From Membranipora membranacea (Eukaryota; Bryozoa; Gymnolaemata; Cheilostomatida; Membraniporidae): a stretch of 60,000 bases of DNA. This document shows positions 49,501 through 60,000 of this stretch, piece after piece (the first letter of the stretch is position 1; every line of letters starts with the position of its first letter). The position numbers were made by a program, and so were the translations under genes. The stretch is taken from positions 6,619,493 to 6,679,492 of the forward strand of contig OU612071.1 of assembly GCA_914767715.1 (NCBI GenBank), written 5' to 3'. Below the pieces are notes generated by a model. It was not told where the DNA came from. It ran no database searches and saw nothing but the letters and a program-made list of their open reading frames with translations.

Positions 49501-50299
49501 CCCCACATGCCGCATGATCCTGAGTTCAATAGGGCGGTTAAATATCACCTAGTGTAATGAAAGAAAACAAACTAATTCTCTCAGGATCGTAACTCTTTTT
49601 ATTTTCTCAAACTAGTTTTGTTTGTCCTTAGTATTTTTATTTCCCTAGGCCCATAATGAATCTTTGGATGATCACGCTCGCATCAGAATGGATGAGTATA
49701 AGAAGGAATTCAGAAAAATGGAGACCAGATACTGTCAGACACATACAGTATAAGCTGTGAGCGATGTCACAATGTATATTGTCTCACCTGTCACCTTGTT
49801 CAGGGGATTGGATCATGTAATGATGGTTTGTACTTTTCCACAAAACATAATTAAATTGATTTCTCAAAGCCTTGCTGTAACTCCAGTTTTAGGATAAAAT
49901 TCATCAGAACATCAGAAAGTATTATGATCATGAAGCGATAATGAGTGTTTCGTTTACCAAGTTGGTGTAAGCCATGGCTGAGGTTATATTTGTCTTTCAG
50001 GTTCCGCCCACAAGCTGTTGCCGATCATTTCACTCTACCATAATTTATTAGTAAAAGCCAATGAGAAGAAACTAATGGTATTTGAAAAGGAGGAACATGT
50101 GCTAGGAATGATGAAACAGCTAACAACTGTTATATCAGACTGGGATGCAATTACAGAACAAATGATCAAAAAACTTCATCAGGCGAGAGATGAACAGGTA
50201 TGAGTATTTTAAAGGCAAAAGAAGGACCAAAACAATATATAGTCTGGCAGCTAGGACAGCTGTAATTATTCAATATTTTGACACTGAACCAACTCATTG

Positions 50300-51690
50300 C
50301 ATTTCTTGGTGCGAATTATGTGTAGCGCTAGAAACTGCCCCCTTTTTCTATTGATTGCTCCTGTGAGGTATCAAAGCTCTGTGCTGTACATAAATTTAAA
50401 AACAGTATAGATAGGACATTGGGCTTCAGTAACTTTGCATTATGTCCCAACCCGTATTGTCATTGTGCCACCCGCAGTGTCGCATTATGCATAGTGTAAC
50501 TGCCAGTTGGTTTATAGTCAGCACCTTTTGCCTTTCATGATGTCAACCCACTGAATTAGATTCTTCTCTTAGAATGGAAATTGTATCATAGCGTTATACG
50601 GTAAGGACACTAAACACAGGGACCCATCTGACTGTTATCTGATTGGCTGTCCCTAGTAGCATGAATAATTAGCCTGAGAAATTGTCTTGTTTACAAAATT
50701 GCAAACAGTAATTATACCCCATACAGTGCATTCTGCGCATGCTCAGCTCTGGGCATGAGCTGATCTCTGCAAAATTGAGCCTCGGAATTCCGAAGCCATC
50801 TGATTGGCTACCTGCTCTGAGGGCACACTCACAAATGCGTGCGGAATTGTTAGAAAGAGTTATCTTCTATTGTCACTATTAGCTAAAGTTGACTGGCAAT
50901 TTATGCAGGGGGTGTCCTATCTCCCCAGACCGAAATTGCAATTAGAACCCAGACTAAACTCATTGTTCTTGCACATGCGCAAATTCAAGTCACGCATGAT
51001 ACATACTTAGCCTTACGACATTCTCTTTGTGGTAATGATAGCCTAGTTTATCAGTGATCTACATGCCCAGTCAGATCACGAGAGTCAGTATGCATACAGT
51101 GTTGATGATTAGGGCATTTCTAGATTGCTACTAGGGACTGGCTATTTTTGCAAGCCCTTTGTTTTGCAAAAGAAAGCTAATGATGCTATTCCAGATATGG
51201 AATTCAATGTGTCAACCTTATCAGAAAGTATCCAATGAGAGAAGGCTATACTGAGTAAAACGACTTCTGAGCCAATCACAATATTACAAGAACATGATTG
51301 GCTGGAAGGTTGTTTTACTAACAGTCATGTGAAACCCAGCCTTATGGTCTAAATTGCTAAAATTCCTAGATTTGAGGCTAAAGTAGCTATCATATTATTG
51401 GATAGACAGAAGCACACAATGACCTATCTATACTGTCTTTAAATCTTTGGTGCTGTACCACTGCAATATGCTATCACTTCCGAATATTTTTCATTACTAA
51501 TTATTTCCATATCAATTAATATAAATATTTGTTCAATGTCAGAAACATTGTACAATAGCCGATAACTTACTCCAACCTTTACAGTTCTCCTAAGATACAA
51601 TAGCGTTAGGATCTTGCGCTGGCTGTTACAGCACTAAGTTTTGATACCTCACAGGTGTCATTGATTAGGGGAAAATTTCTAGCACTACGT
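50300..51690. mobile_element. Degraded TIR element in an intron of the TRIM-like gene
   Basis: 50311-50425 (GTAGCGCTAGAAA...CCTGTGAGGTATCAAA...CAGTATAGATAGG) recurs inverted and split at 51410-51445 and 51640-51685. No clear target duplication and no coding region were found. Confidence 0.45.
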
Positions 51691-54399
51691 TCGATTTTAA
51701 CAAGAAGTGGTATGAATTTCCCAGCTCAGCATTATTTCATTACAACTGATGAATCAGCTGCCAGACTTTACATTGATTTCGTCCTTCTGTAGGCTTAGTT
51801 TCATCTATGAATCATCTCTGTACAAATGAGATACTGTATGAACAGGTAATTCATTGACCTTCTAAGGCTATTTTCCATCATACCAACGAACAATCAAAAT
51901 ATACGAAATGATTTTAATGATAAGATCATGAAATTTTCATTTTTGGATCTCAAAACCGAATATACAAAGCTTGAAACCAGACTCAAAGATTTGAGAGCAA
52001 AGTGCAAGACTGAAGTTACGCAGTTTCTAGATGGAAGTGTTGGAGTTACTCTTGACAAGCTGACAAGAAAGGCATCGAAAATAGACTCTATACTCTACAC
52101 ATACCACAAGGTGAGAATGTTGATTGCAATATTCACAAAATCCAACTTTCGATGAAGATAAAAACCAGCAGTAGCAGTTGGCTAACTTCTAAGAAACAAA
52201 ACACCCATTTGTGTCCTTTTGCTCACTCTGATTTTTAGTACTGTTTACGTACTCACCAAGTGAGAGAACATATTATATACATTATGGATATGTATTTTAT
52301 TGAGAAGGGGGCAAAGCTTTGGAATTAAATAAAGCGGGGACATTACTCAATTCTTTTAAAACGCAGTTTATGAAGAGACAACTCTCTGAAATTATACATA
52401 AGTGAACAACATGGCAATTAGTATGCAGTGTAAACCTACCTTCATAGCTTGTTTTTTCAAATCTCATAATTAATTATTTTATTATGAACAGGTTGATGTT
52501 GTCGCACGTTTCAAGGAGACAGAAGCATTGATAACTGAGCTTATCCAGATGAAGATACCTGCTTTCAATGAATCAGCCAATCATATTCAGGTCTCCAAAC
52601 CGGGTAACTATCAAAGAATGAATATAATCAACCTTTCGTTGCATATGCAAACCTCTGTCTGTTAATCATGACTTTATGGTTTCGCAAAATAGGCAAGGTG
52701 TTATTTTAACTACCTTACATAATACAAACAATCGGACACCGGTCTTGGTCTTTTGCATTTACTATTCTTTGTTGAAATATTCACGCATTTGGAAATTTTA
52801 AAATTGAGTGACACATCAATTTTCTTCCTTTTTTAGATTTCTTTAACGTAATTGGGCAATATGCAATGATGATGAATCGAATTTGACAAATTATATCAAG
52901 GTTTTATGTTTTTAAGTCGATATGTCACAAAAATATGATTTCAATTAGTCTATTTTCAACACAGTTCATTCTTTGAAGGCCACTATCACACTTTATTTCT
53001 TCAACTTTCTTTTTTCTTCATCAGATATTAGAATGATTCAACCATCCGTGCAGCTTGTGCGTTCAGAGGTCGAGCTTCTGACACAACCATCCTCCATGGC
53101 TTTACAATTAGAAAGAGTGGTCCAAGTGGCAGGGTGGTTCTATTCTGTGACCACACATGATAGTGTCACATATATTGGCTCAAATCAATTGTATAAAATG
53201 AGTGGTGGGTCAGAAGAGCAGACAGCTCTGGGGAATGCTGGCTCTGTCACAAGTGTTCAGGTTTTCAAGGGCGAAATTTACATGTTGTGTCCTAGAGGGA
53301 GTGTCAAAGTTTTCGACATGACAGGCCAACCTAAAAGATCCTGGGACCTCTCATTCGGTAACAATTATTATGAGAAAATTAGGGTTTTAGATGATAAAGT
53401 AGTTGTAGCCAATGGGAAGGACAAAATGGTAGTTGTATTTTCTCTAACTGGGGAGGTAGTGAAAAATATCCCAACTCCTGAACTTTATACAGGTGTAAAG
53501 TCCATGGCTGTTTGCGAAGAAAACTCAGTGATTGTAACTGATCAGCGAAATGTAATTAAAGTCAGTATTGCTAGTGGTAAAGTAGTGTGGACTTCAAAAA
53601 AGATGAAACGTCCATATGGAGTTGTCTGCTACAAGAACAGATATGTACTTGTCTCTAGCGTCTCCACTGACACACCGATATGGATACTAGACATTGAGTC
53701 CGGTGAGTTTAATGGGAACTCACAGACTTAATGTGTCAATTACTTACAGTCTTACTAAAAAAAATATGGTCTATGACTAGTAATTAAATAGTCTTGCTTT
53801 GATCTAACCATCTTGCGATTGCTATAACAATTAGAATGATTGAGATAACAATAATTGGAAGTTGTATTCTTATTCTAAATCGATAGGAGATATTATGAAA
53901 ATGATCGCCCTATCAAGCCTTGCACCTGCTGGTTGCAAGAAATAGTAACTTAACTTAACTTACCCTATTCAACCGATCTCAATAGTACAAAGAAAATTAC
54001 GGCTACTTTACTAATTTTTTCAGATTGATGTTTTTAGCATCAGGATCACCTTGTTCTCTATGATGAATTTTCAAAGCAACGTAACATTAGCTTATTGTAC
54101 CATGTCATTCAGAAGAAGATTGTACTTCCGCTTATTTGTCAGAATCCAATGAATCTATTATCCGATGACTTGTATGTGTTGTGCTTGGCTGAGAATCGAT
54201 AATATTATTTACAAATTCTTGAGGTGAAATTTTGGACAAAATGTGCGGACATAAAGGGAGTTCAGACTGCCACCTAGATCTTCACATAGATGGTGACACA
54301 CTCCTAGCGGCAAACTGGAGCAAGAGTTTGATACAGTACTATAGGCTTGACTTTGATAAATTACCTCACTTCTGGAGTATTGGATGGAAAAACAAATGA

Positions 54400-55780
54400 A
54401 TACACAAGTTGTATGGTCTCTGTTTCATCCTAAACTTTTCATAAATTTTTGAAATACAGCTTTTAAATAAGTTGTTATTTGCCAGCAACAATGAGAAGCT
54501 ATGAAATGTATTTATTCGGATGATCACAATGTTTTGCTTGATATTTTTCATTTTCAAACTTACTATTTTCAGATTTATTGGAGAAGGTATCATGGTAGAA
54601 CATGTCCATTTGATAAGTATATGATTCTGATCAAATAAATTACTTGTAATCCAAAAAGAGTCAACAAAGAATCTTATATAATGCAAGCTGGTTGATTCAA
54701 GCTTTATAATTCAAAACACCTGTTAATCAGACAAGGAAAATTGGTCATTTCAGCCAGCTTTTAATGCATTTTCTATTGTCACTTAATTCAAACTTTGCTT
54801 AATAAGAACAAATTAATGTGGTCCCAGGAGGTTTGAATTAAGTGAACTGCACTTGATATGGTTTAGTGATACTCCCTTGATATTGATACTCTTTTACACC
54901 CCAACTATGTGTATTGTCTATGAAATTGTCACACAAATCTTTCCAAAGTGATTGGGCTTGTATTTACAGTGCACAGTGCAGGGAGCCATCAATAGCTTGT
55001 ATTTTTAGGCGCGTCCTGCGTGAGACATGAATGCAATGTAACCCCAAGTTACATCTGTATGACATGAATAATATAATATAATAGGACAAATCGATATTGT
55101 AGAGGAGGTGACTTTCAAACAGGCAATAAGATACAAATTACTAACTTAACTTAATTAAAAGAGTTTTCTACTCATATTGCATTTTATGCACTCTCTAAAG
55201 GGCTAATTTTAGCAATATTTCTATGAAGCACAGTTGTACATATGGACATCCTGATATACAGCTAACAATATCATTTCAAGGATAAATGCGACTTTAATTA
55301 GATAACAAGTAATTGCTGTATTGGAGCAGTATGTCTGTCACAACGAACTGCTCTGTTCATTTTACAATCATACTGTTATGTGATTTCCATCGATATTGAT
55401 AGGAATGTGAAATATTTTGGTCAAGACTAAGGAGTTTTATTTAACACTATAATTAGTTTGAAGGGAGTTATCTAACCATGCACAGCGAGGTGACGATTTC
55501 CATTCTATCGTGATAAGTCAATGCTAGGAATTTAGAATAACCGGCAAATGAAGCCAATTTTCTTTGATCAGCTCTTCTCTGGTCTGATGGCTGAGTATCT
55601 TAAGTAAGGAGGGGCATATTTCAGTTGGCAACATTATAGGTCACCGATTCTTAAAAACATAAAATACCTAGGACAGTGATGGGACGTGACATGTGTCAGT
55701 AGAATGTAAAATGTGATAGATAAAAACGCATTCAACGCGCAAGTATGGTGCCTCATAACTTTTCTTAAAATTTAGCTTTT
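54400..55780. other. No supported feature
   Basis: AT-rich with stop codons in all frames. The 106-codon minus-strand frame (54366-54686) overlaps the propeller remnant, is Asn/Phe/Ile-rich and is probably chance. Confidence 0.4.
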
Positions 55781-56280
55781 TATTAAAAGTTTTACCTAGA
55801 TATATGATGATTCTACCTGCTCAACTACAGTTTTATGAACAACCACATGATCGCAATCATGGTTGTCTCGCAGATTGGTAAATATGACTTCTGTAGTTTT
55901 AGAAACATTGAGTAGTGAGTCTTGAATCGGTTGATGAGTTTTCCTGCTGCACCATGTGTGCAGATGGTATTTAAGGGTGACACAGCTCTAGCAGGATGAT
56001 TATCATATGCATATTTCAGGATGTTAATGTTTCCCATTGAAGGTACTGTAATATCTTGTACATGTATTGAGAATAGGAGAGGACTCCAAACACATCATTG
56101 TGCTGAACCGATGGAGAAGGTTTTAACCTTAGATGCGTTCTCCTTTCTTATGACTCACTGCTTACAGTCTACGGTCAAGGGTGTCCTCTGTCAAACATTT
56201 TGTCAGTATTAACTTGGTGGAGCTTGTGCAAAGGTCTCAGAAAGTACCAATTTGAGGGCTGTTGGCCAATATTCTTTGGC
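55780..56280 (-). pseudogene. Reverse-transcriptase relic of a non-LTR retrotransposon
   Basis: Read on the minus strand, the sequence keeps the order of RT motifs. One block resembles xxQxCVxSPLLFSI at about 56100. After it come NINILKYAYD, where active RTs have YADD, and a later TEVIFTNLRDN-like stretch in another frame. The first block contains a stop and the second Asp position is altered, so it is dead. Resembles CR1/RTE-type RTs from memory. Confidence 0.5.
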
Positions 56281-58086
56281 TGTTTTATCAGGGTTTTATT
56301 TAGGATAGGCTTTGTTTACAGCATTCTCCATCTGAGATGTAGTTATTGAATAGAACACACACAGGATCGCCGAGTGCTGTCTGGTCTGTAGCTGTTCGTG
56401 GTTTCAGTTTGATGTTGTATCTTGATCACATCTCCTACATTCAGGTTTGGGGTGGTGTTGTTGCTGGCGACCTGAGGCAGCTCAGGAAGATTCTGGGTTC
56501 ATTTGAAACAAAGATATAACTCATTTAGAGTGCTAAGGTCTACCCACAACAAACTCATTTGGAGGCTGATTGCTTATTTCAGCCGTCTATCACCGGTACA
56601 ATTCTTTCTCAACGGTCTAAGCATAAGTGTATCTCGTTTTGCAGATTTCACTAGCCCAGTCAGATGGCTACTTTTTTGTTTTGAAGGGTACCCTCCAAAA
56701 AAAGATAGCCGTATGACCAGGTTAGGATTTTCCATTGTAGCTCAATTCCTATACTGCTGGGTTTGGTATGGTCGTTGGTATTGAGTGCAGGACTCCCGGC
56801 TTACAGGAGCCTTCTGATTTTCACCAGTTAGCCATATTGTGTCATTACTAACACCTGGATCGACAGTTGGAATACATTAACCAAGCACATGCCAGGTAAT
56901 CAGTCAGAATGCCATGTCTCTGTTATTGCAACTTTTGTTTTGCATCAAATTTGCGGTCAGCAAAGCTTCAAGTTTACCAACTTTGTTGTACAAGCGGGTA
57001 GTATTAGCAGCAGTTGTGTGGATGTGCTGCTTTGATCTTCCCCTTGTACTTGATGACCTCTCTAAGACTTGCCTCAGCTCTCTTGCCTCTCTTCTTGCCC
57101 CGTAGCAACTTCAGATAGCTATAAAATCCACTTCTTAAGGTTATGATACCAGCGCTGTCCGATTTTGACATTTTATGTATCGTTGGAAAGCTAATCGAAC
57201 ACAATTGGTTCTGAAAATATTGGTTTTGGCGTGACATCATGTCATGGCGTTGTGCTATTTTGATAAAAGGCAGGATAATCGTCATTGAGGAGGACTTTTT
57301 AGGACAATGTTGTGCAGATACTATGGTTCATATCAGACTTTCAACGGGTATCCCGAAACCACCTACCCTACCCCCCTACCCTAACCTGGTCCTGGAGTAG
57401 ATTGTCAGTGTGTCCCCTGCTCACCTAGGCAAGACTACCACTACTACATTTCTTGTTCAGAAGCAACCTGCTATTGGTAGGATTTATTGACCTTGAGCTG
57501 ACCTTTCAGGGACCTACATTGATCTGTTTTTAAATGGTTAGCTGACACTATTGCAGAAGTTCAAAGGCATAGTACTTCTCATTGGCAATTGTCAACTTGT
57601 TTTGCACCATGGGAGGACTACTCCTTCATGAGATCCCAGAAAATATCAATTACTTGGCATAATCTTGCATCTGAAGAGAAGACAACTAACATGTAAGGCA
57701 CATGCAAACAATTTTTATGTTCTTGTACAATGTGACCACTTTCCTTGGTGGCATCAGGGAACCTTTGAGTGTGAACTCACAGGTTCCCTGGTGGCATCGA
57801 CAGTACTAGTATGTAAGTTTTGAATAGCAATGTGTCCTCGTGCGTCTTCTCAAGGGCGGCATGGAGTTCCACGATCTTATTTTTATGACCGTTCCCTCCT
57901 CCCCAAGCCACGTAGGAGATATTGGGCTTTGTTGAACTCTACATTCACCAGTCAATTCTCACACATTTTCCAATTTATGGCCCTTACCGTTATGTTCCAA
58001 TCATCAATTTCATTGAGTTGTGCTTCAACAGTGCCCAATAATTGTGGACTGCGGTGCCATGAAAATTTTGGGACAATATCCTTGAG

Positions 58087-58119
58087 GCAAGGAGTTCCAG
58101 TCAAACTGGAACTCCTTGC
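58087..58119. repeat. Short perfect hairpin
   Basis: GCAAGGAGTTCCAG and its complement with a 5-base loop. Confidence 0.8.
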
Positions 58120-58207
58120 TTTGGGCAAAGTCAATTCACAGAACATTTTCAATCTGTCAATATCCCGAATCAAATGTTATATTTCGTGATTGCAACAATC
58201 CGTTAAC

Positions 58208-58578
58208 AATGATGATCACAGTCAAAGGAGAATACAGCATTAGAATAAAAAACCAACCATGGCCCGCTGATTCATAGAACAAATAATTCAATTTTCGTAA
58301 GTATACCATACACCAATGAATATAAACACAACTGGGAACTGTTGTAGTCACAGTCAAATTCTTTTTACAAAAACAACACTATCAAGATGTAAGGTCTGGA
58401 AATAAAAAATGTATGGTCAAATTGTTGACAAACTTGTCAGGCTCAACTTCGGTAAAAATGGTGATAATACAGCATTAGAATATAAAAACCAACCTTGGCC
58501 CGCTGATTCATAGAACACATAATTTAAATATCGTTAGTATACCCCATACACCAACAAACATAAACACAACAGGGAACT
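58208..58578 (+). repeat. Direct duplication, ~130-bp units
   Basis: 58225-58340 and 58470-58578 share AATACAGCATTAGAAT, GGCCCGCTGATTCATAGAAC, CATACACCAA and AACACAACxGGGAACTG. They lie about 240-250 bp apart and are moderately diverged. They fall just downstream of the 3' end of the minus-strand gene at 58608. Confidence 0.7.
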
Positions 58579-58607
58579 GCATCTATCACAAGTGTCAGAT
58601 AAACGCT

Positions 58608-59257
58608 TCATAGATATAGAGCATTTCCGACAAGCAGCGGCTTTATGGCCTGCACAGCTGAATTCAGAGTCGGATCTATCACAACTCTACTTGTGAATTT
58701 AGGGTGAGTTTTTGTGACACAGTCTTTCTGTAAGTGGAAATGGTGGCTCCCTGGGTTCGTCGGTGCGAAGCTGACCAGCTTGCCACTACCATCCCTCTTC
58801 ATAAAAGATTGTCGACATGTGTGTCGTAGCACAAATCTTTCCCCGAGAATCGTTGTTCTACATCCATTGCACACTTTTCTCCTTGAGGTCTCTCTTACTA
58901 CGAAATACTCGCCATCATCATTCTGCGTTGACGGTCGTGGAACAGCGGTGCGCCCACTTTTACGTACAGAGGTGGCTGACACTTTCTTCCCGGCAGCTGA
59001 AGTGGGCATAAGCTGCAAGCTGAGTGAGGGAAGCACGGATCGTTGCACTAGAGCTACAAAGATACAACACGCATGTTAAAATGACATCAGAACTAGCATG
59101 GTTTATTACATCATGGTAGTCAATAGTAGATACTCAAAGGCAGGCAGCCCACGGTAGTAAGATTTTTTAGAGGTTTTGAAAGTAAAGAAACTTTATGGCC
59201 AGCTTTACTAGCAATGATCAAAACTTACCTCACTCGTTGTCATTTCATTATCAGCTG
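58608..59257 (-). CDS. Small protein with a possible zinc-binding motif, 3' exons
   Basis: The terminal exon is 59012-58608 if the acceptor CAGCTTGCAG is used, or extends to about 59062 with TTTGTAG. It encodes about 134 residues ending in TGA. In order: a basic Ser/Thr-rich part (KKVSATSVRKSGR), then VCNGCR, FVLRHTCR and SHHFHLQKDCV. The pattern C-x2-C...H-x5-C would suit a zinc knuckle or treble clef. A preceding 29-bp exon (59257-59229, donor gtaagt, containing MTTSE) joins in phase with the shorter terminal exon and stays open upstream, so the true start may lie further out. From memory, similar C-x2-C...YHxxxxC segments occur in invertebrate proteins linked to transposons. Function unknown. 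Confidence 0.5.
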
Positions 59258-59261
59258 CTAA

Positions 59262-60000
59262 AATAAAAACAATACAGTTAAAAACATATTAACATTGATT
59301 GAATATTGGGCCATTAGATAAGTGTTACCTCGTTCATCCCCTTTCAAATGGCCATAAAATCAAATCCTTCACATCCATTGGCGTTGATGGAAATAGTTGG
59401 ACTATTTCAATGTCCATCAATACCTATGCTCGCGCCTTATTATTGCATGCAAAATCAGTGGTGCCTCATCCCTCAGAAGAGAAATATTGTCCATGGAAAC
59501 TGTCAAAATCAGAGATTAAAATAACCATGCTTCAAAATAATATAAATAAGGATAAGAAAATAAAATTATAAATAATAAATGTTTGCCCTCCCTCATCAAT
59601 TTTCAATGCAACTTTGACAAATGACCATTAACCAATGCTTAAGGGCTTAAATTATTTAAGCCTTGGGTATAATTTATTTAAGTCTTGCTTGGGATTGGAT
59701 AGTAGTTTGAAGGAAGATTAGATTAGATCTATAGATATGATTACATTCATTCATTGGATTGATTGAAGTGAAAGTTTGAATGAATGAATTTATTTAGTTG
59801 CTTGGAGAGGGTTCAACCAGATGGGTAACAGTCATGTTGGCACCTTACCTGTTATTATAGATAGTGATAGATATAGTAGTGAACTAGTAGTAGGCCTAGG
59901 ACGTTGGTTGCACTCCAAAATGTTCCTTCTTGGCTCCGAGGTTGATCTAGATAGAGAGAGGGCTAGCAGACAAGAATCAAAGCTAATACTGCATGTTTCC
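59262..60000. other. Upstream flank of the 58608-59257 gene
   Basis: No further exon could be placed. A 90-codon plus-strand frame (59299-59571) has no motif. Confidence 0.35.

Larger units (their letters stand above)
46852..54397 (+). pseudogene. TRIM-like gene (RING, B-boxes, coiled coil, beta-propeller), frame broken
   Basis: Exons read in order. 46852-47015: RING, LECSLCF...LPCHPGHIFCVKC...KCSLCR. 48947-49106: first B-box, CCDVCM...CIICKKKFCTTH. 49649-49825: second B-box, YCQTH and CERCHNVYCLTC in different frames. 50001-50197 and 51793-51845: coiled coil. About 51923-52110: coiled coil. 52492-52603. 53025-53702: propeller blades such as VKVFDMTG and WILDIES. The family uses RING for ubiquitin transfer and the propeller for binding a target. 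Breaks: exon 49649-49825 is one base off (177 instead of 178), so TAA is reached at 49751. The 51793 exon does not match the preceding phase. Propeller remnants at 54035-54400 need two more one-base shifts to read through to FWSIGWKNK and a stop. Several independent breaks argue for a pseudogene rather than one sequencing error. Confidence 0.7.
56500..58600. other. No supported gene; small repeats
   Basis: Several frames of 60-120 codons on both strands overlap one another (for example 57830-58189 plus and 57952-58173 minus). None has a known motif or convincing splice sites. A 14-bp-arm hairpin (GCAAGGAGTTCCAG) is at 58087-58119. Confidence 0.35.

Noticed and set aside
54366-54686. Minus-strand 106-codon frame as a gene
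   Set aside because: Low-complexity, AT-driven composition, no motif, and it overlaps the propeller remnant on the other strand.
58714-59079. Plus-strand 121-codon frame as a gene
   Set aside because: It is the antisense shadow of the Cys/His-containing exon at 58608-59012.

Overview
The window is animal nuclear DNA. It is AT-rich, its genes are split by GT-AG introns of hundreds to thousands of bases, and it is crowded with transposon relics. tRNA-like SINE pieces, a RING/B-box/propeller (TRIM-like) gene and an integrase-HECT pair fit a marine invertebrate such as a sponge, cnidarian or mollusc, but the species cannot be fixed from this sequence. There is no sign of bacterial operons, CRISPR or rRNA.

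Main object, 7602-31424: a 23.8-kb DNA transposon. It has about 0.9-kb terminal inverted repeats (7602-8522 and 30541-31424), termini TATGGGG...CCCCATA, and a perfect 6-bp target-site duplication CACAAG. Just inside each end lies an array of degenerate ~22-bp repeats. It carries two spliced genes arranged tail to tail. One is a D,D(35)E integrase-type transposase (9025-13365, + strand, two recognisable exons). The other is a HECT-type E3 ubiquitin ligase of about 640 residues (28738-14036, - strand, at least 12 exons, with the catalytic-cysteine motif in the last exon). The ligase reading frame joins in phase wherever exons could be assigned; the transposase has an apparent frame break near residue 20. 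The element has itself been invaded by smaller elements: two hAT-like MITEs with 8-bp duplications and three palindromic CATAGACC units.

Left flank, 1-7595: no convincing gene; a few possible exons and tRNA-like SINE traces. Right flank, 31431-46800: mostly non-autonomous elements and hairpins. These include an 857-bp TIR element with a 9-bp duplication, a 2-kb TTAA element, a long foldback and three-plus copies of a ~350-bp tandem repeat. A doubtful multi-exon gene lies at 36040-40927.

46852-54397 holds a decayed TRIM-like gene (RING, B-boxes, coiled coil, beta-propeller) with at least four frame breaks and a TE in an intron. 55780-56280 is a minus-strand reverse-transcriptase relic. 58608-59257 is the 3' part of a minus-strand gene for a small protein with a possible zinc-binding motif.

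How the parts work together (inference): the integrase would bind the subterminal repeats and move the element. The HECT ligase travels as a second element-encoded protein and could act on host proteins or on the transposase. All coordinates come from reading splice sites and phases by eye; no database search was possible.
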